A DNA stretch of 64,000 nt from Cystobasidiopsis lactophilus (Eukaryota > Basidiomycota > Agaricostilbomycetes > Agaricostilbales > Chionosphaeraceae). The stretch covers positions 434,001-498,000 of the forward strand of contig BCIO01000002.1 in NCBI GenBank assembly GCA_001599975.1. Reading direction: 5' to 3'. Of the stretch, positions 44,139 to 56,783 are shown in pieces. The notes under the pieces are model-generated. The model saw only the letters and a program-made list of their open reading frames with translations, was not told the origin of the DNA and did not search any database. Numbering within the stretch: position 1 is the stretch's first letter; the number at the start of each line of letters is the position of its first letter. The position numbers and the translations under genes are program-made.

Positions 44139-44923
44139 TTAGTTTCGATAGCCAAGCTTGAAGTCAGAATAGAGGTCGTTCAAGGGTGCGTTGGTGGCCA
44201 GCTTGCCAGTCGCCACCTCCTTCCGCGCTCCAGTGCTTCTGAATAGGCCATATCGAGGTCGCCAAAGAAACTTCTTCATCCCAGATGTACTTCAGTAGCA
44301 TTGAATAAGCGCGGCCGGGGCAGGGCGAGGGTGACAAAGGCCATCACATCCACAGACTCGCCAAACCAGCGCGCAGAGCGGGAACCAGAGCCAGTCTTAG
44401 GAGCAGTGTTGACCGCCACGCACTCCAAGACATTCCAATTGGCCATTGAGAACAAACCAAAAGCAGCACGAGACCCAAAGGCGAGCGTGGTGAACGAAGA
44501 GCAAGCTTGGAGTCGGTCTTCCACCTTCGCCCAAAAGATGATCATCCCAATCCGCTGCTTCTCATGGTGCGTTGTCTGCCTCCACTTCATATCATTCTGG
44601 GATAGAGTAGTTGAGGTCACGGCACAGCGGCAAGGTGGTGGGCAACAAATGGCAGCCTTACCTCGATCTGCTCGCCGCTGAACTGTCAGAAATGTGCGCT
44701 CGGCTCTCCCATTGCATCTAGCCCTTAGATGGTCGCTGATCGCTGAGCACAGGGACGCACTGGATAAGCTGGGCCTACACCGATACTGCGTGCGTCTCCC
44801 GGCAACGAGGAGGACGAGCCAAAGCTGACAGGATCAAAAAAGTGCCGGCGAATGCTGTTGACCCATGTGGACCTTATCGAGAAGCTGCTGTGCGTTGCGG
44901 TCCTTGCCTTTATCATGCTCCAT
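44139..44923 (-). CDS. Orphan protein, multi-exon
   Basis: From ATG 44921-44923 (MEHDKGKDRNAQQLLDK) the minus strand splices into FSGEQIE, then NDMKWRQTTHHEKQRIGMII, FGSRAAFGLFSMANWNVLEC, SARWFGESVDVMAFVTLALP and, after an unresolved junction, EVATGKLATNAPLNDLYSDF ending KLGYRN (stop 44139-44141). The helical amphipathic middle and conserved-looking C-terminus suggest a real protein of about 200 residues. No family recognised. The junction near 44290 is not settled. Confidence 0.45.
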
Positions 44924-45206
44924 GTTGCTGGGCCTGATCGCACTCGTGAACCCATGGCACAGACATTACAATCGTTTGTTCCTTTCCTCCTCCTCAGTCA
45001 TGTCTTTGGACTCATTTCATGGACGTAAACAAACAGCATACGAGCGCAAGAACCAGTCGGCCGTCTCATGACCTTAGGCAGCGTAGCCGGCGTAGGGACT
45101 CAGGCTCACGAGGGGAGCACTTGTAACAATTTTCCACCTTTGGATTTCACGACACGCACACACACTTTGCCTGGCTGGCCAACTGCAGGCAGTCCGTTTT
45201 CGCATT

Positions 45207-48200
45207 TCAATAAGCGCCTAGGTCTTCTATCATCGCGTCCAGCTCGGCCGCGACGTAGCTGTTCGGGCAGCGCTGCCTCAGGTCTCTGTTAAGAGGTGGT
45301 GGCAATGAGTCTCGAGAGCACCAAGGAGGAGGAAAATGAGACGAACAGCAGCCTGTTCCGGTCCCCTCGGTTCTTGGCCTCCTCGCCCGCCAGCTTCCAC
45401 TCGGAGCACCGCACGTACAGCTCGATCCGGTTCTTCGAGTCGCACTTGGGGATGTAGGACACGGCCTGGCGGAGCATGCCCTGCTGCCGAAGGTGCTCGA
45501 CCAGGGGCTGCAACAACACGCCATTGAGCATAAGAGCTGACTGAAGAGACGTGAGATGGGGCAAACCTCATAGCCAACGGGGGACTTTTTGGACTTGACA
45601 AACGCGTCCAGCCCATCCCAATCCCGGAGCTCGACCAGCGCTTTCATCTTGACTAGCCAGAATCTGTGAACCTCCCGCGAAAATGACCATCAGAACGTGG
45701 TGGGCTGGTAAGGTAGAGCAAGGAGTCGCACCGTTTGTCCGGCACTTTGAAGTCCGACTTGAGCTTGTCCGCCTTCTTGGGCCAGCCGAGGATGATGCAC
45801 TGCGAGATGGTCTGGTTCACGCTCAATCCCAAGAACGGCTTGCGGTGGTCCGCGTCCTTCTCCAGCGTCTGTTGCGCCGCGATCAAGGCCAGTTGGTCTT
45901 CCGTCATCTGTATGCCCACTTAAGCCGTTCATCCTCCAAGGGATACGGTAGCGAAGTCAGACACACCTTAGCCTCAAAAGCTCGCTCTCGGTCATCGCCG
46001 AAGAACTTGGCCGCCTGCTTGATCTTGTCCGTCTTGGTCGCCTGGTCCTCCGCCAACAGGCCCTCCTCGAGCACCAAGCACGCGCTGTCCGCCCGCCGGT
46101 CGTCCTGGTAGTTGAAGTCGCGCAGGAGCTCGGTGGCGTTCTTGCGCGCCCACGCCCGGAACAAAGCGATGGCGTCCGGCTTCTTGTCGATGAACCGGAA
46201 GAAGTTGGCTGGGCCGTGCACGCGCCGCAGATGCAGTAGCACGGTGTAGACTGTCCGTGATTCCAGGGTCAGTTCAGCCACTGATAGAACGGGGGTTGAG
46301 GGAAAGAACTTGGACGGACCTAGGTTGGGATCAGAGCTCTCCAGAGCTTTGGACAAGGCGCCCTCATCTTCCTTCATACTGAGAAGCAAAGGAACTGTGT
46401 TGGACGCTCTTGTTTCGTAGTCCAGGAGCTGTGGCGAAACCGCGAAAGCATGAAGACAAATTGTCGAGCGAGGAAGGCAAGTCCACCCACCTTGGTCGCC
46501 AGCCCAGACTGCCCTCTTTCCCACGCCGTCCTCGCAATATCTGCGCAGCTCACTTCCGTCTGGCCCTTGAGCCGGCTAACAATCGCATCGCAGACTGCCG
46601 GGATGTCTTCGCGGTGGGTAACGGTCGACACTTTGGCCGACGCCCAATGGCGAAGGACGGGGCCTTGAGGGAGGGCTTGGAAGGCGGCTATGCGAATTGC
46701 CAGGAGATGCAAAGACCGATTTGTCAGGCGCTCGATCAGGTAAGCAGGCGCCTGCTGGGAGTGCTGCTCAAGCGTGAGCGGGATGCCGACTTCGTAGTGC
46801 CGCACCGCATTCAGCACCCGTAAGAGCTGCGTCATTCTAACAAAGTCGGAAGGATTGTAGAGGTCGATGAAGGCTTTACCGAAAGAGGCCGCGTTGAGGA
46901 GCCGCCGCTGCCAGTAAACGTCAAACTCTTTGCCGGCCGCGTCGATGCACAAATCCACCGCGCCGACCAGGTCAGGCTTGACGTTCCGGATGGTCTCGTC
47001 CGCCTTGGGGCTCTTCTTTTCGAACTGCTCAGCGGCTTCGAAAAGAAAGGATGCGGGCGAGACGGAGCCCGGCCGGAAGATCTGCCAGGTGGACTCTGGC
47101 ACACGTTGTACAAAGTCGCATTCGGTCGAGGAGATGATGCGGGCGCCATCGACTTCGTTGATTAGCAAAATTGGAGAGTTGTAGAAGTACCTGTTGCCGT
47201 TGCAGAAATTTGGTGATCGAGTAACAGCAGCTGAGGCCACCGGGCACGCACCGTAAAGTGTCACCAAAAGGACCGATCATGATGGCCGCGCTTTCCCAAG
47301 ACAGCAGAATCGTGTTGCTACCACACCAGACTAGCTGGTCGGGCCCTTGTTCTTCGGCTTCAGAGGAGAGGTCGTACTCGGACAAGTTTCGAGAAAAATC
47401 GGAGGAAACGATGAGCGCTTTTCGAGGTTCCGAGGTGGTGACCAAGGCGATGAGTCGGCCATTAGGTGAGGGCACAATGTGGGAAAAGGGCCCTTGGCTG
47501 AGATGCTGCGAGATGAAGACAGAGCTCAAAGACCGCTGTAGCAGTGGCCAAGTCTCTCACTTACCTGATCCTGACAGTCAAGTGTGTCCACCACGAGCAG
47601 CGTTTGTCGAACAGAGATCAACAACTCGGCCTGCCGGCTGGAGCTGATCTCAGGCGGCAGGATGGTCCAGCAAACGGGCGCTTCCGTCAAGTTGGCGTCT
47701 GCCATTCGGTGTACAGAGCCTCGGTGGGGGTGGTCGTCCGCATTGAGGCCAGCCGCCAGCGCATCGGGCCAGCCCCGAACCTCCACAAAATTGAGGTTGC
47801 CCAGCAAAGCCACGAGCCCGTTCTGATAGATGCGAGCATCCAGCACCCCCGTGTCCGCCGCTTCCGATCCCAACGAGTGCTGGGTGTAGCCCAAGCTTGA
47901 GGTCGCCATCTGCGAGCTGACGTCCAAGGGGTAGATGCGGTAGCTCCCGTCCTGCGTCAAGATGACCAGCGACTCGGACAGCGTGAAGCCAAACTTGACA
48001 ATCTTGAGGTCCTTCTCCCACACTATGGTCTGGAGCAGGCTGCCGGCTGAAGAATAGATCCAAATCTTGGGCCTTCCAATCTGCTGCTTGCCGACGATTT
48101 GAGGCTTCGAGGCATCCCGCATCAGCGCCAGCGGCCCTCCATACGGCGCGCTCGCAATGATGTAGTTCGACAGGTCCTTGATGTCCCACAGCATGGAATA

Positions 48201-48272
48201 GACCTCTTGTTTGCGGTAAAAGGCGTCGCCCAACGGCTCCCAGGAGCTTGACAGAGGTGCCTTGCCGGCCAT
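45207..48272 (-). CDS. VPS16: Vacuolar sorting protein Vps16 (HOPS/CORVET core)
   Basis: Core subunit of the HOPS and CORVET tethers at endosomes and the vacuole; pairs with the SM protein Vps33. The N-terminal beta-propeller (MAGKAPLSSSWEPLGDAFYR, VYSMLWDIKDLSNYIIASAP, WIYSSAGSLLQTIVWE, YNSPILLINEVDGARIIS) is followed by the alpha-solenoid Vps16 C domain (ECDFVQRVPESTWQIFRPGS, SFLFEAAEQFEKKSPKADE, RLLNAASFGKAFI, RVHGPANFFRFID, LGLSVNQTISQCIILGWPKK). About eight introns, some near-undetectable by frame. Ends MIEDLGAY. Full length, near 840 residues. Confidence 0.94.
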
Positions 48273-48552
48273 TTCTCAGGCTCGTCCGCGGGTCTCCTCC
48301 CCTCAGGGCTCTTCTCAGCGACCCCTGGTGCAAGAATCAAGCCGCCACAGTCGTCGTGCTGCGTCAAAGAAGGGAGAGGCCTGAGGGCAGCGTGACCAAC
48401 CGGATGAGCCGTCGGCACATCCGGTGCTTGCCTCGCCTCTCGCTGGCTGCGCGGCTTCTGCTTCAACGGCCACTGAATGCACCTATTGAACGTTGTATGA
48501 CCCATTAACACACTCCGCCTCCCTGTTGCTGTCTCCCGGCCAAATTTAAACG

Positions 48553-51500
48553 ATGGCTCTAATTTCGGACAAGGTGCTCGCGTTGTGCCAGGGCGCTTCT
48601 CTGCTGCAAGAGTTTGAACATAACCCTCATGGTCACCCCAAGAAGGTGGGATTGGTCACACCTGGTCATAAAACCAAGCGCCTCTCACCCCATCGCTCCA
48701 GGTCGCCGAGAAGCTGTTCCGCCTACGAAAGCGTGACCGGTTCTCTGACACCCTCACCGGCAGAGCTCGCAGTGGCTCCAGCGTCTCTGTGCTCTCTTTT
48801 CGCTCCGCAGCCTCGTCGGAAGCCTCCTTCACCGCCAGGACGCCGGCGACGCCCAACGGCGGCGACGCATCCCCGGCTCCGTCCACGCCCCCGGCGTCTG
48901 GACACGACTTTGTGGATTCGAATGGCATGCTATCGCCAAAAATGGGGTCTTTGAACTTGGGCTCGCCGCCGACACTTTCATCGTCGCCAGCAGATTCGCG
49001 CGCCCGGTCAGGGTCCGTTAGAGGCGTGAGCTCGCCATTGGCCGGGTCCTCCAACCCAGCGACGCCCGCCAGCGCGGCCGCAAGCTCCCCGGGAGCGCCT
49101 CTGTCCAGTGTGCCCTCGACGGTCTCCAGCGGATATCAGCCTTACCAGCATCGCCGGGGCGACTCAGAGGTTTCTTCAGTCGTGTCCGGCGCCTCATCAT
49201 ACCGGACCAATGGAGCAAAGTCACCAGTTGGAGACGTGTCCGAAGGTACGTGCGCTCAATGCGAAGCAGTCAGGCTCCAGCTCAGCGTCCTGGGTCAAGA
49301 CGACTTGGATCGGGCCGAGCGCTGTGGAAATTTCCGAAGTCGCCCATCGAACCTTTTCCTCAAGGTCGGTTCGCAAGATTTTCCTTCAGGACACAGATTG
49401 AATGGCGAAGTTAGATCCTTGCCGGCGCTTTAAGCACCCTGGATAAAGACCCAGTGGTCAATTTGGTTTCGCCGAGCCTGATGGCAACGACCGGTGTCAT
49501 CCCGATGTCGATCATTTCTGTGTAAGATCGCCTCCATTTGCTTTCAGCTGGCTCTAAAGAACGATGCAGCATCCCTGATATCATTCGAGTGAGCTATTGC
49601 TGCCAAGTCCGAAGTCACGCGACTTAATGTCTGTGCGCAGCACTACGCGGACGTGATGGCGACTGCAGAGAAAGAGATCTTTTTGGCTACCAGTGAGCAC
49701 CTCCGTCCCTTCGCAATGTGACAACATCCTAATCGCGGGCACCAGATTTGTACGCGGGAACCTCTCCTTTCCAGCCCCCTCTAATTTTGGGATTTGCTAG
49801 CTGGGAGAACAGCCACTCCTCGAGAATCATCACTGATACTCTGAAGGAGTTGTCAAGGAAAGCTGGCCAAAGAGGGACCAGGCTCGGTGCGTTGTCCCCC
49901 AGGCCCATCGCCTAAAAGCAGCGGTTGCTGACTTTCCTATCGATCCCAGTGGTAAAGATTATGTGAGCCTTAGGACTTGAGAGTTTGATGGCCATCTTAC
50001 GCCGTGCAGGTACGACCGGGGCAACATCAAGCAGCTGATTGAGGCCCACCAAATTGTTCCGCCCGCTGTCTACTCTGGCTCGGCCGTGAACATACCGCCA
50101 CCAGAAGAGATTCCAAACATCGATCTGGAAGTCATGAACTATCACCGGCCTGCTTTGGGCACTTTCCACGCCAAGTACCTTATCGTCGACCGCCGAGTCG
50201 CCCTCATCAGCAGCAACAACATCCAAGATCGCTGCAATCTGGAGATGTGCAGCACTCTGGAAGGTGACATCGTGCACTCCTTCTTGGATATGGCCTTGAT
50301 GATGTGGCACAACGCGCTCGATCCTCCTCTACCGACTCTGACGGCTCCGCCTCCCACGCGCGAATCGTTCCAATTTGGCGAGGACAACCCGCACATCATG
50401 TGCAAAGCGGACCTGAAGTCCGCACAAGAGGTGGCTCTCCAAAACCTAAAGGCAATCAATGGCAAGAAGACAGGGCGGCGAGGTCCTCTCCGGTCGCTGC
50501 TTTGGCCTGAGGGCGGGAGTCTGAATGCCATTACTCTGCGTTTGAGTGCGTTGATTCTCACAAAATTTCATTCTGGGCACTGACAGTGCTAGGGCAGATA
50601 CGACGCTGCAGCCTGATACGAAGGCGACGGTTGGCGACACTGGCGAGATGGACGACTTCCAGCCGCACGTCGTCCACCCTCGGCACGAGCCTTTCCCCAT
50701 TGCTCTTGTCAGCCGGAAGCCGCGCGGATCTTTGAACTACACGGATGTCCACAACCCGCAAGACATGGCTTGGCTTGGTGGCTTCAGGCACGCCCAGCAG
50801 TCTGTCTTCGTGTAGGCTTCAGCCTTCGCAGCCATTGTTTTGACTGATCTCCCGCGTAGTCAAACCCCTACTTTCAACGCACCTCCGGTCGTGGAAGCTG
50901 CTTTGACGGCAGTGCGCAGAGGCGTCAAAGTGACGCTGTTCCTCGATGTTGGCTGTGAGTGAAGACTGCCCGTCTCGACCACGAATCATACTTAGCCTTC
51001 GGTGCAGTCAACGATGCTGTAGGTTCTTAGTGGGCCTTGTGCCTGTTCATGACTAAATAGATTGCGGTCCCCTCCTCTCAGGCCGAACGGTGCGTGATTT
51101 GCGGCAGACCGCCGCGGTCGTTTCTGACTGTCCGAACAGGTTACCAAAGCAAGGAGGCACGAACGAAACTGTTGTTCAGCGCATGTACGCTCAACTGAGC
51201 GAAGATCAAAAGGATAACCTAGAAGTCTTTTGGTACACCGGTAAGCATGAATCTTCGGCCAAGAGAGAGGCCAGCAACTAAGTCCCATGCAGGCAAAGAT
51301 ATGCTGAAGCCCATCAACGCCGCCAAAAAGCAGCGCAACTGCCATATCAAGTTGATGGTCATCGACGACCAGGTGGGCATCCACGGCAATGGCAATCAAG
51401 GTCCGTTCGCTTTGCGTGCATTTGAACCATTGAACCACCTCTGAGACTTTCTTCAGACTCGCAAAGCTGGTTCCACTCCACTGAGGCCAACATCATGGTT

Positions 51501-51695
51501 GACTCGGAAATCATCGTCAAGGATTGGATGGACGCTATCTACTCCAACCAAAACACGCATCTATACGGCAAGGTGGACAAGGACGGCATTTGGCGAGACT
51601 CCAAGGACGGCAGCCTATTGGAGGGAGCCGGGCTTCAAGGCGGCGTCATCAAGGGCTTTGCGGACACCTTACGCCGCGCCACGGGCAACAAGTAG
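48553..51695 (+). CDS. Phospholipase-D-superfamily protein with two HKD motifs
   Basis: A two-domain PLD-type phosphodiesterase or transphosphatidylase. N-terminus MALISDKVLALCQGASLLQE, then a long Ser/Pro-rich disordered region, then HYADVMATAEKEIFLAT. First catalytic motif FHAKYLIVDRRVALISSNN (HxK...D) near 50170; second HIKLMVIDDQVGIHGNGNQ near 51345. Each is followed by the expected Asn/Ser region, so both half-sites look intact. No PX or PH domain is seen, which separates it from Spo14-type PLD1; it resembles the soluble fungal PLD-like proteins related to cardiolipin synthases. About eight introns. Divergent from VPS16 with a 280-bp shared promoter. Confidence 0.88.
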
Positions 51696-51886
51696 AGCGC
51701 ACAAAGCATATGGACTGTCTAGAAAGACTAGCGTGTTTGTTGTGTTCCAACTATGGATATTGTAGTTTTGTTCTCTCGCTGTTGAACAAGTGTACGAGCG
51801 TCGACTCTCCCTTTGTTCAAGACCACCTTCCAGCCCGAGAGATAGGGCTTGATGCAACCACCAACGCCTTCAGCGTCCGTCCCTCT

Positions 51887-52659
51887 ATGGGCTGGAGAGC
51901 ACTCATTTCGTTGTTTCTCTTCCTTGCTGTCAGGGCGCGGGCACAAGCCCAAGGAACGACGACGTGCGTCTTCTACGCCCGGTGGCGAAAGACCCGATGC
52001 TGACATTTCAAGTCTACAAGTGGTCTCACTGGTTCCCTTACGTCAGTATTGAGTGCCAATTGAGTCGTAGATAGCGGAGGCTTACCTAGAGAAAGCAGCG
52101 GGAGTAATTCCGTTCTTTCAACCGGCTCTGGCGCAACGACCGTCGCTCCCACCAATTCCTCGGTAGCAACCAATACCTCCGCGCCGACAAGCACCTCGAG
52201 CAACTCTACAGTCTTGACTGGTGCTACGAAAAGCAACATCACTACCTCCGCTTCTACCACTTCAAAGTGAGCTTGATCAGAAGTACTTGAATGAGGGTGC
52301 TCACCCTATTAACCAGTGTCTCCGTCATACTGGTCACCGTTTACGATTTGACGTCCAGCGATTTTACGTCCGATGCATCAGATTCTGAGACCACCACCAG
52401 CGCGTCTTCTTCGCCACCCAGCTCCGACAAAAAGCCGTCTGGCCCATTGTCGACGAACGCCATCATTGGCATCGCTGTCGGTGGCGGCGTGCTTCTGATC
52501 TTCGTGATCATCATGTCTGTGTTGCGGATTGGCGGCATGAAAGAGCGCGACGATTACTACGATGCCTGGGACGAGCGATTCGGAAACGGAGACGAGGAAC
52601 CGCTTAGTGGGCAGCAGAGCGCAAGGCGGACACCAAAGAGTGCACGTCAGCGGTACTAG
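51887..52659 (+). CDS. Sensor-like one-pass glycoprotein
   Basis: Signal peptide (MGWRALISLFLFLAVRARAQ), a short N-terminal part with unresolved introns, a Ser/Thr/Asn stalk (for example ATTVAPTNSSVATNTSAPTS), then a Ser-rich second stalk, one membrane helix (AIIGIAVGGGVLLIFVIIMS) and an acidic/basic tail ending SARQRY with DDYYDAWDERFG. Layout is like fungal wall sensors (Wsc/Mid2) or SKG6-like proteins, but no WSC Cys domain is visible. Two or three introns are needed to skip stops. Confidence 0.6.
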
Positions 52660-52818
52660 GCGCCTCTTTAGTCGCTCTTCTTGCAATCTTCCGGCAGGGG
52701 CGACGCCGGGTCGATCGGCGGGTTCAGCAGCTTGCCCACACGAAAATAGCTCTTGTGACTGTCATAAAAATGTATCCATCCTGCCACTTTCTATAAAGCA
52801 TAATGTATCAGAGTCGAA

Positions 52819-53501
52819 TCATCCTTTTATAAGAGACCGATGACAAACATTGACATCTGCGTCGCTCAGCCCTCGGAGGTCGTGCGTGCGATGGGTCTTA
52901 AAGCAACCCGTTGCAAAAGCCCTGGCGCCTTCAGAGCCGGCAAAGTGGTGATAGGAGCCGCCAGGGCCATACACGCGCTTGTTGGCGGAGACGTCGAAGA
53001 CGGTGCCGTTGATGGCGATGTAGAGGGGCTTCATTTCGTCTTGTCCGTCGTATGCCTTCAGCTCTTCGGGTGTGAAAACCAACAACGGCTGGGCTTTGGG
53101 GATGTAGTAGCGAGGCTGAAGGTACTTTGAGTCGTGCATGCCGAACAGGTAGTTGCCGGTGAGCTGTTTGCAGTCAGATCATGCCGTTCTTCGCCAGCAA
53201 TCAAGTTATCTTACCATTTTGCTGAATACCACGGACAAGCAGAGGCCGAAGATGATGAAGTAGAGGGTGTCCAAAAGGACCGACGACTCTGCGGCTTCCT
53301 CCTCTGGAAAGCCAGCCTGCACTCTCTGGGCGGCTTCCTCCTTCTTTGCAAGCTCCTCTAGCCGCCTTTTCTCCTTGTATCTTGCCTGAACCAAGAAGGG
53401 CTGCAGGCGACTCTCAGTCCACGCGCATGACTGTGGCGGCTTGGATTCACCTTGTTGGCCTTCTTCTGCGACTTTGGATCCAGATCCGCTAGCGAAGCCA
53501 T
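52819..53501 (-). CDS. Cytochrome-b5-like heme/steroid-binding (MAPR-type) membrane protein
   Basis: Three exons. Exon 1 MASLADLDPKSQKKANK, exon 2 a charged coiled helix (YKEKRRLEELAKKEEAAQRV) and a membrane helix (LLDTLYFIIFGLCLSVVFSK), exon 3 the b5-like fold: LLVFTPEELKAYDGQDEMKP, LYIAINGTVFDVS, YGPGGSYHHFAGSEGARAFA, TGCF and THDLRGLSDADV. The YGPGGxYxxFAG block marks membrane-associated progesterone receptor/Dap1-type proteins that bind heme and support P450 enzymes. Membrane-anchored by the N-terminal helix. The exact C-terminal end is uncertain. Confidence 0.85.
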
Positions 53502-53817
53502 CGAGACCTGTTCAAACTTCAATGAAAGCTGGTCGAGAGGTCCTTCAGCAAGGTCGAGTCGCCACTCTCGTGGTTGGCGGAAGAAAGGTGAAAACGTCTC
53601 GGCTTTCGCGTTTCTTGCGCCGTCTCGTCGCCACCTTCGCCAAAGCTGCTTTCAGAGACCTTGTGATCACGTCTGAGAGACACTCAATAATGGCGCCCAC
53701 AACTGCGGCACCAAAAGGCGCCAAGAGCGATCTCCCTCAATCTCCGGCCATTATTTCCGAAGAGCTCTTTGACGAGGGCGACGACCTCCTCTGTTCGCTA
53801 GTGTCTATTTGTTCGAA

Positions 53818-55846
53818 ATGGCGACAGATTTGGCGCCCAGTGCCGAGAGGGTGGAAAGGCAGACTCATTTGGCGCATCACCACTCGAGTTTCGACAAACA
53901 CGGCCCTTCACACAACTTGCTCTTCGTTGAAGGCAAATCTCACTCAACGGAGAAGCCTTTGAGGCTGAGGCATCTGTTCAAGAAACCGCTGGTTCGCCAA
54001 TACTGGTTTGATGGCCATGTTTATCGACCGGCCGAAGAGCATGAGGCTTCGTCCTTCGAGTTGTTTTTCGACTTGCTGTATGCCGGTATCATCCATCAGC
54101 TTGCAGAAGTGAGATCTTGCTCTTGTTCTTTCTGTCTCGTTGTCCCCGTGCCTTATTTCCACGCCAGGGCGCTATTGAGCCGCGACCGAGCGGACCCAAT
54201 GTTGGAAAGTTCTTGCTGACGCTCTACCCCTCATGGTCTCTCTGGGTCGACCTGCGTTCGTTCATCAACCAAAGCGGAACGGACGACATCCCTCAGCGGC
54301 TGTACATCTTGGCGACGATGCTTGTCCTTGTGGGCTACAGTGCAAATGCGTCCGGCATCGAGCTGGAGCCATCTGAAGAGGACGGCAGCTGGCACTTTGG
54401 CGAAGGAGCTCAAGCCTCAATTCGAGCTGCTGTAGCGTTTATGTTTGTTGGAGCCGGCCTGCGCTTCATCCGGGTGAGCCCTCTTATCTTCACTCGGCTT
54501 CAAACGCTGATCGCATGCTTCCGCGTTCAGCTTCTGCTCTACGCCTACACTCTACCGAGGTTCAGGGGCTACTTCATCGCCGCGTGCGCGAGCTGCGTCC
54601 TGTTCTTCATCCTCTTCTTGCCCCTCTTGATCACCCAAAACATCGTCGTTGTGATTGTTCTTCCGGCCGTGTGCTTTGGATTTGAGCTGCTGGCTCCATT
54701 CATGGGTCTAGGACTGCTACGAGGGCTGGGAATTACCAAGCGGAAAGCCAAAGACATGTCGACTCCAGGTCCGTGATCTCTCCACTCCGCTCCCCTGCCC
54801 CTGCCTGATCCCCAGCAGCTGTAAATATCGAGCATTCAACGGAACGAATGAAGGCGTTTACAGTCATTGTTTTGGGCGAGGTGCGCGATTGCTTGCGGTG
54901 GGCTGACGATGCACAATGAGCTAAACGAAGGAGTGACAGGCCATCATCAAGTGAGCTGACTACAAGTTCTTGGATCCAATTTAGCGCTCATTGTCAATGC
55001 CCAGCATCACTTACATCGCATCGGTAAGCATCCCTTGAAATCGGTGTAGGGCAAACTTGATACATGAGCGCGCAGGGAGCCCAAGCTGGTATCAACACGT
55101 TCGTTTTCCCGCTACAAGGAGGAGTAAATGCTCATTTCGAGATACAGCGAGTATGGAAGAGCTGCGTTGGGCGTGATGGTGTGCTTTTTCCTAGCCTGGG
55201 AGTACTTTACGGTTGAGAGCTGCCGTCGATACGTCCACCCGTGAGCCTTTACCCTCGTTCTCCGGGTGTCCCTTTCTTACAAGTACTCGCAGCCTACGAA
55301 GACATTGGGTCAGGTACGTCCTTGCTTCGCTTGGAGGGTGGTTCCTTGAGCTCAATGCTTGCTTTGCCACTCAGCGCGATTCTATTTCAGCAGCTGCACT
55401 TCCCGCTAGTGGCCGCTCTTATCCTCGTTGGGGCATCCGTCGCAGCTTTGGTGAAAGAAGAAGAGGTGTCGATTGCTTTGCGCTGGTACTTCAGCGGCGG
55501 CTTGTCAGTGGCTTTGCTCATGACTTGCGCCCTCGGCTTCGCCCACCAGTCTTTGGACATCTCCGGCAGCGCCATTGTCCCTCGGTATATTCGACTCTTA
55601 TCACGCTTGGCGACAGCTGTCATCCTCATCTGCCTCCCGCTAGCCGACCACATGGACACGACCAGCTTCATCGCTGTTCACGCGGGCGTGCTCGGAGCTC
55701 TGGTGGTTCTCGAAGTGTTCGGGAAACTGGGAGCAAGAGCACCCGATTCAACCGAGGGACCAATCACCGGGACGGACAACGAAGGACCCCCGGAGGAGCC
55801 CGTTGCGGTCAAGGCCAGCGAGCCGGCTGATGTGGCGGACATCTAG
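53818..55846 (+). CDS. LtrA-like multi-pass membrane protein, copy 1
   Basis: Related to bacterial low-temperature-requirement protein A. ATG 53818-53820 (MATDLAPSAERVERQ). After a His-rich N-terminus (LAHHHSSFDKHGPSHNLLF) and RPAEEHEASSFELFFDLLYA (family signature FELFFDL) come SWSLWVDLRSFINQSGTDD, LYILATMLVLVGYSANASGI, many hydrophobic helices, HSTERMKAFTVIVLGE and a final part with FPLVAALILVGASVAALV and IVPRYIRLLSRLATAVILI. About 10 helices. Several short introns. Function in fungi unknown. A paralogue with the same exon plan lies at 58.7 kb. Confidence 0.85.
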
Positions 55847-56783
55847 AACCGCCTTCGCTTTTGCTTTTGTCTACAGGTATAGCTGTAATTAGTAAAAAAA
55901 AAAAATGCTACTTAGGGACCGGAACTCGATGAACCCAGTTGCTTTCGCCACTGCTTCCGAATTTTTTTGCCTTCCACTTGAAAACAATGAGATTGGCTCC
56001 GCCGAGGCTGCTAGTCTGTGCACACATCCTTGGTATCGAGATTGCCTCCCCGCTGCCTCCTGTTGCGGTTGCGCCAATGCCGCACGCCTCTTCTTCAATG
56101 GCAGTTCAACCTTGCTGGCCTTGTTAGTGGTTGTCTAGCAGGACCGCGGCTCTCAACTTTTGAGCCTCGCCGAACACCAGCTCTCCTACGCTTTCGACTA
56201 TTCTAAGGTCTGAACCCGCGTTGTTGCCTGCCCAACCGCAGAAGTCGATTTTCGTGCGCGGCCAGAGGCGGACAGACTTCCATCTGATGTTTGCCACTCC
56301 ATTGCAAGTCTTTCTCAGAGACAATACCACCGGAATCCACTACTCTTATGATGCACTACGTTTGGCATGTGTGATTTGTTCCGGCAACGCCGAGCTGAAG
56401 CCTTTTGGCCTTTGGGCAGTCTTTCGATTTCGGCATCTGGTCTCTGCCCTTCGCCTTTGCAATTTCGCGCGATTTCAGTCGTAAAATTGCGTTCCGCTGG
56501 CTTCAAAATGGGACCTCATTCAAATCCGGGCATAAAGGGACTCCAAGATAAGATCTGACTTTTCGGTGGCGGACTCGGTGGCAATGGATTTTGTCCGAAC
56601 CTGCATCTGTGCCACCTACGGCGATAACAATAGGCTTCAAGGCTTGCTTGGGTCTTCTCCTCTTGAGCCGTTGTCCCTCAGGCCATTGGAGATGCCAGAA
56701 CCACGGGCGCACTGTCCTTCTCCGCTTTGAACTTTAACGCTGTCCAAATCTCTTGACCCCTAACTGCCACCTTCACTTTTACG
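55847..56783. other. Intergenic stretch, nothing recognised
   Basis: About 940 bp. A poly-A run (55890-55903 region) follows the LtrA gene. Open frames are short, in inconsistent positions and without family similarity. Confidence 0.35.

Noticed and set aside
53690-53962. Upstream ATG frame (MAPTTAAPKGAKSD...) overlapping the LtrA copy 1 start
   Set aside because: Could be a uORF, but it runs out of frame into the LtrA exon and has no family similarity; paralogue 2 has no counterpart.
55890-55905. Poly-A run considered as the tail of a retrocopy
   Set aside because: No target-site duplication, no intronless gene copy upstream, and the adjacent LtrA gene has introns; probably a simple A-tract or 3' end element.
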